Positions 25,401 through 38,478 of a DNA stretch of 64,000 nucleotides are shown one piece after another. How positions within the stretch are numbered: the first letter of the stretch is position 1; each line of letters begins with the position of its first letter. The position numbers were made by a program, and so were the translations under genes. The notes below the pieces were generated by a model, which had not been told where the DNA came from, did not search any database, and saw only the letters and a list, made by a program, of their open reading frames with translations. Location of the stretch: the NCBI GenBank assembly GCA_944470555.2, contig OX104134.1:113082701-113146700 (forward strand), in the 5' to 3' direction. Origin of the DNA: Heterobilharzia americana. Its lineage: Eukaryota; Platyhelminthes; Trematoda; Strigeidida; Schistosomatidae.

Positions 25401-28072
25401 AATTTTTATTTTCCGGCTGCTTTGCAGTCTATTTGATACTGGATATAATTAAAGCATGTCCCAAATCTTGTTTCAGTTTGACCATCCGTTACTTCTCTCC
25501 CACAAGTTAACCTACTACGCCATGTAGATGTGTGACTGATCTTCACGGTTTTCGAGTTTATTCGAAAATTTCAACGGCCCGTCGTATTTTTTGTTCTTTT
25601 TGTAATAATAATAACTTCTGATCACAACTGGTTATTTGTGTAGGAATCCACCCTATAGCCGATGTTTTAATGCATGTCGTGTTTCGTGTAAAATATGCAT
25701 GCATTTCTTCACTATTTATGTAAGTGTCGATTGCGAGTATCTTGAAAACTTTCGAGTAGTTTCACCGGATCATTGTCAGAAATTCCTGACATAATTTCAC
25801 AGTTTTTAGAAAGAAAATTTTTTTAAAGATAATGGGATTATAGTATTATTGCTTGTATTACACCGTCGTTGATTGGACCGAATTGATCAGTCTCTGTTGG
25901 CATATGGCCTCCTATGCGGATGGGATTATATTTATAAATTTTCTTAAAATATATGAATGTAGTGACTACATTGAACTACCTTAACAGAGCACAATACCCG
26001 CTTCATTTGCTTTTTTTTGTCCTGTGAATTTAGTACATGCACGCTCTAAGTTTTGTGAAAATGAAAAAAACCGTTTTTCATGTCTAAATTGTTAGAAGTT
26101 AGTTAGTCATCTTCGTCGATAAAGTTTGCCCAGAAATCAAACCAGTATTTAACGACCACTAGTTGGTCGGCATGCAGAATTACACTGACCCAAATGCGTC
26201 CAGTCGTGAACAAATAAGTGAATATAGTCAGTTTCATTTGGTGTTTGAGTATTTTGCTTCCTGGAGATATCACTTATACTATTTATTCTGGAATACATTA
26301 TTTAAGTTTTGTGCTTTGTCTTGAATAGAAATGCTGCTATACAAATTCAGCAGGTGTTTTTTCTTATCAAAGTCAAACATATTGTGACTAGTGATCGAAA
26401 CTTCAAGTGGCGTATAGTTTACGTAATAGTACGATAAAATCCATATGGGAATACAAGTGTGCAGTTGTCTTATGGAGCGTCATATATGGCGTAGCAGACA
26501 GCATCGAGATATCTGATCATGCTTGCTAAGTATTTTATTTCTAGTAATTGCAGATCTCCGACAAAGCGTGGTTAACTATAGTTCCCCCTTAAACTATGCG
26601 GATGCTGAAAGTTATTTTAGAAACAATTGATTGCGTTTCATATTCATAAAATTTGCACACTTTTTCCAAAAGTCGTTTGTTTTCTGTTAACCAGCGGTCT
26701 ATTAGTTTTACTAAAGAAGAAACCGACTCTGAGCACTAGTGGTTTTAAGAAACGACTTGAAAGTAAGACAAAAGAATGAAAGGTAGATTTTTGTAAAACA
26801 TCATGGTAACTAAGCATATTGACGGGATTGCATTTAGCGATCTAACGTTTTGATCTACCTGATAACAAATTATGTGGTGGTTCAATTCTAGTTTAGATCC
26901 CTTGGAGAGTGCTTAATCTTAGAGTCTTGTTTGTTTTAGTCAAATGTAAAACTGGGTTTTTCTATTGAGCGCTTCATTTGTCGGATTTAAGAACTAGTTA
27001 CCCTATGTTCCAACCTCTGATATTCTGTTTACATAACTTAAACTTGATAACATGAATTTAATTGTAGTATTCTCAGGGTTAGCTAAACCAAATGGAATTT
27101 TTAAAAAGCTTTCACACCTTTATAGCTTCATTGAGTTCATGTTAAATGCTTTAATACAACTGTACAGTTCAGTGTTCAAAAATACTGGCGAAACGCCTTT
27201 TAAGTAATATCGTAGGATTTTGCCTTCATTATATTCATGATGCCGATATGTTCTTCTGACTTTATGAAACTTACTTAGCTGATATGTGAAGTTTGATCTC
27301 CAATTATGCTTATTTTTTCTAGTTTGTTTTTCAGCAATGCAATGGAAATGAGCTCAACTTTGTATGCGAGTGGGATGGCCATTCGGTATTTAGATCCCTT
27401 TTATATGACTAGAAAATTGTGAGGGTCTGCCAACTACTCATGTTCTATAGTAGTAGTAGTATTGTAATAGAAACGCTTCATGTCAACCACTGTTCAAGTG
27501 ATCATTAAAACAAACTCAACTATCCATGTACCACTAATGGGGTTACATTTATAAATGTTAGCACTTTTTGTAGTGTTATAAACCGGTAAGATTTGTTGCG
27601 ACAAGGAGTAAAAGTGGTAATAAAAGCTACTGAGTTTGTGGAATAAGTCTGTTAATTATTTACACCATTATCACTTTCAATTTATTCATCTTCTTATTTT
27701 ACCATCTCGGCAAGGTGTTCTTGGAAATCAGGATTTATCTAAAATTCCTTTGTATTTCAATGTAGTATATGCTATCCTGAAGCAGTACATGTTGGCATTG
27801 TCACACATTTAGAAAACTATTTCTTGTTTCCGCTCTTTCTTGGCATGAATTTATGCTATATCGCTGTGAAGGTTATATTTTAACTAGGCTACACCTAAGA
27901 AATGTATTTCAAGCTGACGATAACCCCCACTTTTTGAGGTACCTTTTTAACAATTTCGAATAGCTGTAATACCTAGCAAGTTTGAGGCGAAAAGCGGAAA
28001 AGCAGTAAATTAAGTATCACATTGCCATTGATTGAATCAAGGCGTTTTCTTTTTACATTAACTGGAGTGTGA

Positions 28073-28074
<2 letters not shown>
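22421..28074 (+). other. KCC intron, nothing further recognised
   Basis: AT-rich intronic sequence. The 108-codon open frame at 22429-22755 is hydrophobic and low in complexity, with no family resemblance recognised. Confidence 0.45.

Positions 28075-28122
<48 letters not shown>
28075..28122. repeat. (TA)24 microsatellite
   Basis: Perfect TA run ending about 40 bp upstream of the acceptor of the next KCC exon. Confidence 0.95.
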
Positions 28123-28123
<1 letters not shown>

Positions 28124-28161
28124 CTTTCATAATTGTACTTTTATGAATTTAAATTTTTCAG

Positions 28162-28314
28162 AAAATTTTCTTGAATCACATTATCGGGAAAAAGGAGAAG
28201 CATATGATACTACTGATTTCCCAGCGGATCGTAAATATGGTCAAGGTCCAAATATTGCAGATGTTACATCGAGTTTCATGATTCTCTTGGGTATATACTT
28301 TCCTTCTGTTACCG
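28162..28314 (+). CDS. KCC: K-Cl cotransporter, exon encoding loop end and TM6
   Basis: Exon of 153 nt after a TTTTTCAG acceptor and before GTAAGT. In its coding frame it supplies two bases of a split codon, then NFLESHYREKG, a variable acidic stretch and NIADVTSSFMILLGIYFPSVTG. The GIYFPSVTG motif is the start of the broken TM6 helix. There KCC structures place Pro and Thr contacts for K+, and the following G-I-M for Cl-; all of these residues are present once joined to the next exon. The final single base joins GA of the next exon to give Gly, so that junction is in frame. Confidence 0.93.
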
Positions 28315-29069
28315 GTAAGTTGTTCAGATAATTAGATAAAAGATAATAAGTTAAAAAGTGTAGTTCATTAAGTAAAATTGTTTGTCTAAACTTGACATAT
28401 TGGAATGGAATAGAAATGTATTCATCTGGTCAAACCATAAGTTTTATCATTGAAGGTGCTGACCGTATTAAACTTCATCTTTCAAATTTATTCAACTGTG
28501 CCCATTGAAAACGTTCAGTCAGCTGCAGTTATATGAACGTTTTTGCTCTGTTTGATTCTTTTTTTGCTTAGAAAAAAAGTGTCCAAATTTGATTGGCTTG
28601 GTTGCTTTGGTTTTAATACAAAGTATTTCTTTGGTAGTTTGTGCTAAGCGAAGAGGAATTTGACTACTGGCTGTATGCAGTCGATGTAAATGATTTCAAC
28701 TTGATCTATCAAAGAGAAATACATCTTTGTGATCTAAAATATTATAATAACTTCGCTTTAGGTTGCTGCTTGTTTTATCTGAATTACTATGATAGGATTT
28801 GTACTGAACAGTTTTCCTAAATTCCTCTATCATTATTAAACTATATACCTCTGATTTAAAATACTACTTCATGAATGTGTATGAATGTAAGTAAAACGTT
28901 TACAGACCATCTTGCCTCTTTGTTTGCGTTCAGTGACCCAGATGCATGAAGTAGTAAGTGTCAAAGATGATATGGTCGTCAATAGTATCAGATTTTCATA
29001 TAACTCAACTTTTCCAAGTTCTTCGAAAATGCATATTCAGTAGTATTTCTGGGCTAAGACTGAGTGGTT
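28315..29069 (+). other. KCC intron, nothing recognised
   Basis: Start of a 7.2-kb intron. AT-rich with no coding signal. Confidence 0.6.
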
Positions 29070-29385
29070 TAAGGAAATGAATTTCATCCAGTAGGCCACG
29101 AGCTGGAATCTTACTCCACTCACTGAGGTTAAGGCAGCCAGATAGCACCACTAACTCTTAGACAATAGGTGCGATTCATTCCCTACTGCACAAATGTGCA
29201 CAAGGTTAGTGAGTGCGTTTCACTTTCGTTCATCACACAGTAGATGGTTAGTCACACCTATTGTATGAAGGCTAGTGATACTACCTGGCAGCATGAACCT
29301 AGGTATGTGGGGTAGAGTTTGAACCTGTGACCAATTGGTTGGAAGTTGAGTGCCTAGATTGAAAAGCCATAGCTCCACGTGAATA
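29070..29385 (-). repeat. tRNA-derived SINE-like repeat, family 2
   Basis: Shares with 6.2-6.5 kb the blocks GCACAAATGTGCACAAGG (in inverted register with its partner) and GTCACACCTATTGTATGAAGGCTAGTGATAC. On the minus strand it has a B-box-like GGTTCAAAC preceded by ACCAATTGGTCACA. Diverged copy. Confidence 0.55.
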
Positions 29386-29925
29386 TTGTCTATATATCCT
29401 ACTGAAAGACGTGTTTCTGTATGGATGACAATATTTTAATGGAAAGAGGTATGAATTAAAAGTGTCCATTGCATGATTCCAAACTCCTTCATCCGTTTTC
29501 TCGGTATTCTTACTTGAACAGTTAGATATATTTAGAGCAATTTACTTATTTTACATTTGGTATTGTCATCAAGTTGTTAATGTACATTTGCTGATTGAAC
29601 AGTGTAATAGATAGAGTCATCTGAATACATGATCTCCTCACATTGTTTGATGTTATGCGTTTGAAGCAAGTTGTTGGAAATCCTGAACGCGTATAGTAGT
29701 TGTAAACCTTGACGAAACTTCCGTCTCTTTTATATTTAGAGTTAGCTTCACCTACTGAGGAAAGCAGAAGCGCTACCGCTGAGGTTTACTTTTAAAAAAA
29801 CATTTACATCAGTCATTCAATAGAAGGAAATGACGCTGATTTATGACTAAAAAAGGTTGATACAAATACTGAGGGCGTTAAACCCTGAGTATTGTAATGA
29901 AAATAAAGATGTATCGGCTCCTTAG

Positions 29926-29927
29926 TG

Positions 29928-29980
<53 letters not shown>
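29926..29980. repeat. (TAA)n microsatellite
   Basis: About 18 trinucleotide units. The poly-Asn open frame across it is a product of the repeat. Confidence 0.95.
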
Positions 29981-29982
<2 letters not shown>

Positions 29983-31329
29983 TAATTTTTTCAGGATACG
30001 TTCATGTCATTGCTTCGTCTTACGATTTGTTTATTTAAATACATTGCTACATCCTACATATGGTTGGTTTTACATCCCATTTTTCTTCTTTGGCTTAACA
30101 CTAAAAGCTAATATGAAACATTTTATTGATTTTCGTTTTGGTTCACCTGTTAATTACTTTCTATTAACTGACAGTGTGTTAGCTTTTTATTTCCCTCATT
30201 TTCTTTATTATTACTAATGGAGTCAGTTATATGACAGCTGAATAAATGAAAACATTTAGTCGTACACGAGTTGATTTTTATTTAGGTTTTAATAGAAATA
30301 ACCTTTTATGGATTATGGAAAAAAGAAATGAAATATTGGGCTTGTTCTCGTGGTTTTATTTTAAGACAATACTGTAACATGATTACCTTTTATTTGTTGT
30401 GTACATTAAACGAACGATTATTTTATTGGGAAATGCATGCCAAACTGATAATCATATAAATCACTTACAAATTGGAATAAAGGCATTACTATATCTTTCA
30501 TTCGTTAGTGAAACTCATAGGTTAGATGAATCCAAGTAATTAGTGCGGTTTCGTTCTTGTTGATGCCAACCAACAAGACATTTGTGCAACTATGACACAT
30601 TTGTGGTGACTTTAAAGGCCATTCTGACAACAACTGAAATAACCAATCAAACTTCTCTATTTTATGAAAATCTCCATTTCCAGTCATAATGGATAAACCT
30701 CATTGCTTATTTGAATCGTTGCTAGGCTGGCCTCTAAAGTCGACCCAAACTTAATGCCTTCAAAGCGGTTCTAACCGGTATGAATCAACACTGAAATCAC
30801 AAGTTTACCAGTGAACCGGACAGTTCATGTGTTTGTTAATTAGATGGAGGCAATTGGCAGAAATCCATGGGTTTATATTTTCTGCTTTTTGGCACTTGTT
30901 AGCAAGGCACTTTTGTAACCCCAATGGAAGTGAAGTCCTGCCTGATATTTGGACCCGCATCACCCAATTTTGCAGTCAGCAACGGTAATACTGATCATTT
31001 CGGGCTCTGATTAACCTTCTGTAGGAGACTGCATTACATACTAGAGAGTAACTAAGTTTATGTAGTCGAGTCTTAAGTGCTGATCGTTTTTCTGTTGATC
31101 ATTTTGCAATGTGGCCACCAGGCTGGTTTGCTTAACATCACGATGCACTTTGATAGATGCTGGTTGGATGAAAGTGAATGTGTTTTGACGTCCTAAGATG
31201 CATTCTAGCAACTAAGTACAAGATTTTAAAATAACCATGAGCCACAGTTACTGTCTAGTGGCTTGTGGTACGATCTGGTTGCGTATACAGTAATCGGTAG
31301 TGGGCAGTTTGATATCGTATACTAGTCGT

Positions 31330-31530
31330 TAGTAAGATGAAACTGAGTAGAAATCGAAATGCACTCAGCTACCTTGTACAGTAAGCAATGGGTCACACCT
31401 ATTATGTGAGGGCCAGTAATATTATCTGACTGGCCAAACGTTAGCAGGTGGACAGCTGTTCGAACCCGTGACTTATTGGTTGGATGTCAGCTCCATAAAC
31501 TAATGAACCACAGTGCCACTAAAACTAAAA
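31330..31530 (-). repeat. tRNA-derived SINE-like repeat, family 2
   Basis: On the minus strand the head has an A-box-like TGGTTCATTAGTTTATGG and a canonical B box GGGTTCGAAC. The body GTCACACCTATTATGTGAGGGCCAGTAATATTATCTGACTGG matches the copy at 6.2-6.5 kb. Confidence 0.65.
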
Positions 31531-32540
31531 TTGGTGATCTCTATTAGTTGTTAGGTAGGTTGATTAGATTAATTTTCTTACTATATGCCGTTGACGCCGA
31601 ACAAACTAATATAAACTTAGATATTCTGAAAAGGATAGCGATCAGGACGATTGTAACTTTTGTTACAGTTGTATGCTATTAGTTTCCTTTTTTGACTAGT
31701 TTTAATTTGTGCTTCTTTTATCCTAATTCTGTTGGTTTTATTCTGTAAATTACTACGCATTAGTGAATCTATTTCCCTGTGGATATTCATTTAATAAAAT
31801 CACACCTTTAGATTTTTCAGAAAATTTCTCCATTCAACCTTTTCTATTCATAGTTTTGTTTTTCATTTCCGAGACATTCATTTTCTTGTGCTATCTATTT
31901 GTATATGCATACCCTTAGGATGTTTGCCTTTTTTGTTCATATTTCCATTGGCTTTAATTTCAATGTATCCCTTTTCAATCAATATTCTTTTGTTTATTGG
32001 ATTGAAAAAATACATTTTTGTGTTTTGCTCGCACACATACTTTGATGCCTAAAGTTCTCAAGTCTCTATGGAAGTAATAATGATAATGACAATAACAATA
32101 ATCAAGGTAATGAAATTCAGTTATCTTTGAGGGACTTATTTGTATGATAAAAAGATGCACATACTGAAGACAAACCTATTTACTGACTTCAACAAATTGA
32201 GTAGATATTAATAGTCAGTTTTACTAGTTAATGGACTTAAATGATCGTTCCACTGAGATAGGTTTTTAAATTACTTCTCAACACTGAATCGCTATAGAGT
32301 AAAATCACTATAAAAATATCTTTGTAGCCAGCCGATACGGTTAGGTCATTGTTACTCAGGCTGAATTTCTCTCCCCGTGAAATCATTACTTCAGATGATT
32401 TCTTATGACGACAGGATAATACATTAACTTGCATGGCCCGTTGGTCTAATGATAACTTGGTGACAGAGGGTAAGGAATGATGTTTTTCCATGATAGTCTT
32501 CTGAAGTTTAGTATTACTGTTCACCTAAGGCATTTAGGTG

Positions 32541-33150
32541 GTAGAAGAAATGAAGCGGTTGCAGGTGTTTGATCATAGGTGTTTTCGTAGCATTTCCCGG
32601 GCTTGGTGAAATCATTGTGTTGAAGCCAGATGAAGTGTAAAAGGCAAGACAGGCAAGTCAGTTGATGAGGTCGTGAACCATAGCCAACTGAGATGACTTC
32701 GATATGTGTTGCGCATGACCATTCATCGCCTACTGCAATATGCGATGCTAGGAAAGTTGGATTAGGTTGTAAGCGGGTTCAGGGTGGCCAAACCAAGATG
32801 TGTCACCAGTCACGGAGATGAAGTTTGTGACTGTTGATCTGAGTTATTTGCGTAGATGTCCCTGAGACGAAAGAAATCAGTGGTTAAGAACTGACTTTTT
32901 GTGACATGGCTGAAAGTTGGTTACAATAGCGGACATGTATTCACTCCTTGACATCTACTAAAGCTTGAGTAATCACACTAATCTTTATTTTGAGACTGTT
33001 TATTCTCCCACACTACTTTATCTACTCTGATATCATTCTTTTTTATCCACCTTTTGTTTGTGTACTACTGTGAAGTGTGGCAACTTGAGCAGATGCACCT
33101 GTGTGTGAGATTCTACGTTAATTTTGTCAGTCAGTCAGTCATCTCACTTG
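32541..33150 (+). mobile_element. non-LTR 3' fragment, TCAG-tailed family, recent duplicate
   Basis: Starts inside the pol ORF (MKRLQVFDH equivalent), with an in-frame stop soon after at GAAGTGTAA. It continues through the 3' UTR and ends in TTTTGTCAGTCAGTCAGTC. The first 580 bp are about 98% identical to 44731-45306, including the stop codon. Located in the KCC intron before the exon at 35527. Confidence 0.85.
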
Positions 33151-35526
33151 TATGTCTTTGACATCTTGAATCCTTTTACAAATTTAATTAGTAGACGCAG
33201 AATGTGTTTTTCCGCACTATTTATTGCTTAAGAAAACAAATAATATCTGCCACCTTCTTCTGGAAACCAATATTCAACAGATGCTTATCAAGTAGAATAG
33301 CGTCGCTATTTCAAGGAATTCTTGATTCCAACTGGATTTCTCTCGATGAAAATCTGCAGGGCTCTGTGGGACCTATACAAAACTACATTGACAGGTGATC
33401 CGCCTCAAAATATTCGACTTAAAAATTTAGCATATTTCCCACTGAGATTTGATTAGCAATAATGCGTTACATTTGGTCTAACATTTGAAGGTTTTTTTCA
33501 ACACCGATATTATTCGTAAATGGTACTTTTATACCCCCCAATATTCATAACAGTGGGGATTTAGTCACAGTCATTTATTCGTATTTAAACTCGATAATAT
33601 GATAACTATCACTTTAGTGTGAATCTCAAGATCTGTGTAACTCCAGTATTCCTTAAACATTGAATATCACTATATATATTTTTTTTTACAAAGGTGTACC
33701 ATTTTTTGTACTGAAAAACTCATGCATACTAATTTATATATAGTCTGGCTATCATCTGTCTATTCACACGTCCAATTGTGCAACTTTTACTTATTTAGCA
33801 TTTTTTCGTGTTGGGATACACTTTTGTATATATTTGTTTCTTACTCGTAGCTTTATTATTAATCAGTGTTTTTATGGGGTTTAGCAAAAAGCATTAGAAA
33901 AAGCCAAGATGGTTACACACTCAAACCTTATCATTCATCCAACTATTTCTTTCATACTTTTTCTCAGGCGGCGTGTACATGGCGTCATACACATGCATAC
34001 CGTGAGTCGTTATGCTTGAATGTGTATAGTGAAAAGCAAAATTACTCAGATATGTCATTTGATTATAATGAGGAAATGAGTAATGCATATATTTGTCGGC
34101 TAGTGTATTGACTAATCATCTGTTAAATGTGTTGATTGAGCCTGATCCTTTAGAATGAACTTGTTGTTTTATCAGTTTTTTGCATTTGTACTTTCGTTTT
34201 AGTAGTTATTTTTGTGCTGTTTGTCGACTGTTTATTTGCTCGGGTATCACCATATTCGTTTAGTATAGATGTATGCGTTTTAGTGTCTCAATCAAACTAC
34301 ATTTTGTCTTCCAAATTTATTAGGTCTCAAAATTGTTTCAGGATAACAGTGAGGTTAACTTTTTTGTCTGAAATGAACTCATTCGGTCGAGCCATTAAAA
34401 TTGACACATTTTGTTTGAGTCTAATTCGCCTTCTTTACAGCATGCTCAGCTCTAGGTGCCATTACCTTCAGTCTTTACTGTTAGCATCAAAAATCACTTG
34501 AATTTCATTCAACATGAGAGTATTCCGACTTGCCTTTTAACAAAAGTGCGCAGCAAGAAAGAGTAATTTGTGACTTAGATGGACATTTTACTGATAATAT
34601 AATAAAGAACCTGACCAACATGATAGGAATCTGTACATGGTTTCAAACCAATTATTAAACACTGGATGTTTATTGATGTTATATTTTGTTCCTACAATTC
34701 GCAGCTCGTCAAAAATTCCGTTGCATAATGCGTTTATCTGGAGTGGGTGAACAATCCTAGTTTGTGTTGAAATTAGTTTTCAAGCGCATTATTATATTTT
34801 GATGCTATGGTTTACATATTATACATAGTCATTTTTAAGATGCAAGTATTTCATGCATTTGAGTATGGTATAAATTCATCGCCTAGTTCACTTGCTTTGA
34901 AGAATGGATAGTCTCCGACCAAAATGCATAGTTTTGTTAACTGTGAAGGTTAGCAATTCGGAGAACTTTATTTCACATTTTGCGTAATAATAATCATGAA
35001 AATTATAGTGTATGCTACATCGTGAACCATATTTAATTCCCTGGGATTCTGACTAGCCAACCGAAATGTAGACGATATATATTACTCAATGACTGAGAGT
35101 AGATGGCAATGGCACGTACGTCACAGACTCAATGAACAAATAAATAACTCACACTTGTCGACTTTTTAAATAACCTCTATATTGACATTTAAAAAGTGTA
35201 CTTGATTATCCTGAACAAAAAGAATTTTATATCAGTTATCTAGCATATGTATATGTCAGTGATGTTTGAATACGTTAAAAAGTTCTGTTAGTCATGTTAA
35301 CCAGTTCTCGTGGGGATGACTGTCTCTCTTCCTTTTATGCCGGGAGTCACGCATTCATGCAGACGCATTGCAAGTGGAAACGTATTCACCTCATACTATT
35401 GACTTTTTTCTACCTAAAACACTGGTCGTCTTCGAAGTTATTTTTGCATACCTTCATGGTTTATTTTAGAATGTGCATTTCATAAACCGGATTGTGTATT
35501 ATTTGTTTGCTTTTTTTGCATTGTAG
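33151..35526 (+). other. KCC intron, nothing recognised
   Basis: AT-rich. Short open frames at 33204-33398, 33866-34111 and 34214-34501 show no recognisable domain and are treated as chance. Confidence 0.5.
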
Positions 35527-35625
35527 GAATTATGGCTGGTTCTAACCGATCAGGTGATTTAACAAATCCTCAAAAGTCCATTCCATTGGGAACTATTCTA
35601 GCCATTTCAGTGACATCATTTGTAT
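35527..35625 (+). CDS. KCC: K-Cl cotransporter, exon encoding TM6 end and TM7 start
   Basis: Exon of 99 nt after a TTGTAG acceptor. It begins [12 protein letters not shown], the KCC form of the motif (NKCCs have AGANISGDL), then [15 protein letters not shown], the conserved loop and TM7 start. The donor is taken as GTATCC at 35626. Ending one base into a codon allows FVY-LSS to be formed across the junction, as in other KCCs. The nearer GTATGT at 35622 would break the frame. Confidence 0.93.
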
Positions 35626-36807
35626 GTATCCTTTTTATTGTATGGGAAATACTATGGAGTTATTAAGTGATAATTGCATCTTCTTTCCTAACTGTTAGTA
35701 ACCAGTTAACTGTTTGTTGTTTTTTATTTAAGAAGGATGCCAATCTCTTCCTTTCCTAGTACTCTGTTAATGAGTTAGCTCTCCTTTTCATTGGTGGCAC
35801 TTTTTATGCGTTTACTGTCTCGTAGTGATGAGCGACAATCGAAAAAGTGACTTTTATCTCATTTTGCTTCAAACCCATCGGTAGGATATCTCTATTTAAG
35901 CTTCTTTTCAAATGAAAGAGTACTACACACACTGTTGACATCATGTTACTACTATGTGACTGTGAAATTCAACTACTAAGTATGGATACCCAGTTATATC
36001 AAGTTCTTTGATGCCGACCTCCAACCCACTGTTTTATCTCAGTCACAGATTCAGTAATACTAAGAAGCGAAATCAGCTTCAATTTTGCTGACACGAATTC
36101 TTGTGGGAATTGTTTGTGAATGTTATATTTCTTTATTTTTTTTTATGGGTGAAAGATTATCTTCTAGCCGTTTGGGATAGTTGTCTGTTTTTCTCCACCC
36201 GTTTACTACCCTCCTCGCCCCATCGTTTGCTCTCCCGTTTGTTTCATGTAAATTAAACAGGTTCACTTACACGTGTGCACTCATACATGTTGCGTTCAAG
36301 TTTCATGAGAACATATACCACTTAGTAAACTTAAGTATTTACTGTTATTGAGTATAAATTAGGGCGGAACACGCATCTTTTTTTAATTCATTAACAGTTG
36401 TCATCACACTAGTGTGTTGTCAAATTAAAATTCGATGATGATGGGCACAATGAGGCAAAGAGTAGTTGATTTGGTTCAGTTAAATATTCAATGGAAATGT
36501 ACGAGCGTAAACAGACAACCTTAGTTCATCTGTATACATTCTATCTTGCAGGGTATTAATGAAATGAATAGAAGCACAAAATAAATGAATATCCAATTCA
36601 CCTTATTAATTAGATTATCACATATTTTATGTTTCTGACATTTTTTTCCGCGATGCGAATTAGTAAATTGTATGCTTAAATATATTCCTTAATTTTACCT
36701 CAACTATGCTGTGAATTACACTTTTCCATTTTGAAATTATGCCGGCGCGCAATTTGATTATAACGCTACGGATTTTTAAAAATCTAAAATTAAACCAAAC
36801 TAACTAG

Positions 36808-36865
36808 ATCTATCATCACCATTGGTATTCGCTGCCATCTGTGATGGAGCTGTTATGAGAGATAA
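36808..36865 (+). CDS. KCC: K-Cl cotransporter, small exon encoding TM7
   Basis: Exon of 58 nt, too short for simple ORF searches. The acceptor is AACTAG and the donor GTGAGT. In the frame set by the neighbouring exons it encodes LSSPLVFAAICDGAVMRDK (the last codon is split), corresponding to the L-S-S..L-F-G-A-C-I-E-G-V-V-L-R-D-K segment of vertebrate KCCs. Both junctions are in frame. Confidence 0.88.
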
Positions 36866-37815
36866 GTGAGTCTTTTTTTCTGATGGTGGTCGTCTTCATG
36901 GTCATCATATGACTTTTATGTCTACAGTTTTTGTGATTTAGAATTTATTATTGTTTAATAAAAATAAACTGCTTATTAAAAATCAGTGATTCGTTTATGT
37001 GTACTAAGCCGTAAGCTACACCTGATGTTTAAGTGATTATGACACTACTCAATAGTTGGATTGGTATTGGGACTTAGGACCAGTCGTTGAAATTCAAGTG
37101 TTGAAGCCAGTGAGTCACACCTCCACAAATCAGTTATGGATTACAGTGACTCTGATCAGATTTTTGTAAGCCGCTGGAAAGTTGGCGGCTATAAATTCGC
37201 TTACAGTTTATTATTTATTGATTAGGGATTGTTTCATTCTGACCTCTATGGCTTGTAAGTAAAATCTTATTCCTTTTGAGTTCAAATGTTGATTTTCTTG
37301 TTGAACGGTTATTTGTGCTATGATAATTTTGGTAGATAGCTGCTATGGCTGTTGGGAATGAATTTGTTTATTAATGCAACATTATTTTTTTTCTGTTAAA
37401 TATCTCGATTTGGTTGACAACACTGTGATTCTTATTAACTTTCATCGTCTTATCACAAAGGTCTATTTTATCCTAATAAAGGACTGTTTCCTCTAAAGAT
37501 TAAGTTCTTATTTCATTCAGGGACAAATTCACTAATCTGTTTTAAATTCCCATAAAACGATATCAGTAATTCAGCGATGAAGTTGGTGACAGTCGTGCAT
37601 AGAATATATTTTATTTGTTTTAGCTTCCTTTTAAGTGTCAAAGTAACATGTTGAAGTGTACACTAGTTTCTTAATCAATATCAATAACATAACGACCTTT
37701 ACAGACAAACTAGTCTTCATTTTGTACATTATGTGAAGTAATCTTTCTTTGAATTCCTATCTCTAGATACCATAATGTAAATATATTTGTTATTCCTTTT
37801 ATATGACATTTCCAG

Positions 37816-37933
37816 GTTTGGAGAAAGTTACGGTGGTGGACTGCTGGTTGCTGCGTTTGCATGGCCTCATTTTTGGGTCATTTTAATTGGATCATGCTTA
37901 TCAACAGTGGAGCTGGTTTACAATCTTTAACTG
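37816..37933 (+). CDS. KCC: K-Cl cotransporter, exon encoding TM8 region (contains a 1-nt frame break)
   Basis: Exon of 118 nt after a TTTCCAG acceptor and before GTAAGTC. It encodes FGESYGGGLLVAAFAWPHFW, then VILIGSCLST. The frame is lost by one base between 37906 and 37910, after which the +1 frame gives the expected GAGLQSLTG. As written, the reading frame hits TAA about seven codons later. The donor still fits the family exon end. The next expected exon (A-P-R-L-L-Q-A-I-A) was not found up to base 64000. Confidence 0.88.
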
Positions 37934-38478
37934 GTAAGTCAAGTAATTAGAAGGTCAAAAGGTATTTTTACTTAATCTTGTTCATCTTCCGTACATTTAT
38001 CGAATTGAAGTGGATTGTTGTATGCTTATTGCGTGTTAAAGTGTCAACAATTGGACATTCGTATTTCAGTCGCAATTGAACAGTATAATTTGTAAGGCGC
38101 AAACGGTGTTAACAACTGTTTGGTCCGCTTAGAAAATGATCTCATTTATATCGGTATTTCTCTAACTAGCTGTATAACGTTATCGAAGTCGACAGTATTC
38201 TCGTTATATTTTTCTACTTTAGGCCCAGTTTTTATTTGTAAGCGAAGTGAAATCATTTATGTCGTCTTCGGTATTAAGTAATAATAACGGATTTAGTTTG
38301 AAATTTATCTCGGGAATACTGTACACAATTTGCAACGTGTCATATAGCAACAATTGGACAGAAACAGTTTACATGGATACATGATAAAATGAAATAAAAA
38401 GTTATATACAAAAGATAGGATTATTTACTTCATCTATAACTTTCTTAGAAATGCGAAGTCAACAACCTATTTCTCTGC

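Noticed and set aside
29897..30217. Open frame with a poly-asparagine tract
   Set aside because: The tract is a translated (AAT)n microsatellite, and the rest has no recognisable pattern.
35622..35627. GTATGT at 35622 as the donor of the KCC exon
   Set aside because: It would put the next exon out of frame. The donor at 35626 restores the family sequence F-V-Y-L-S-S.
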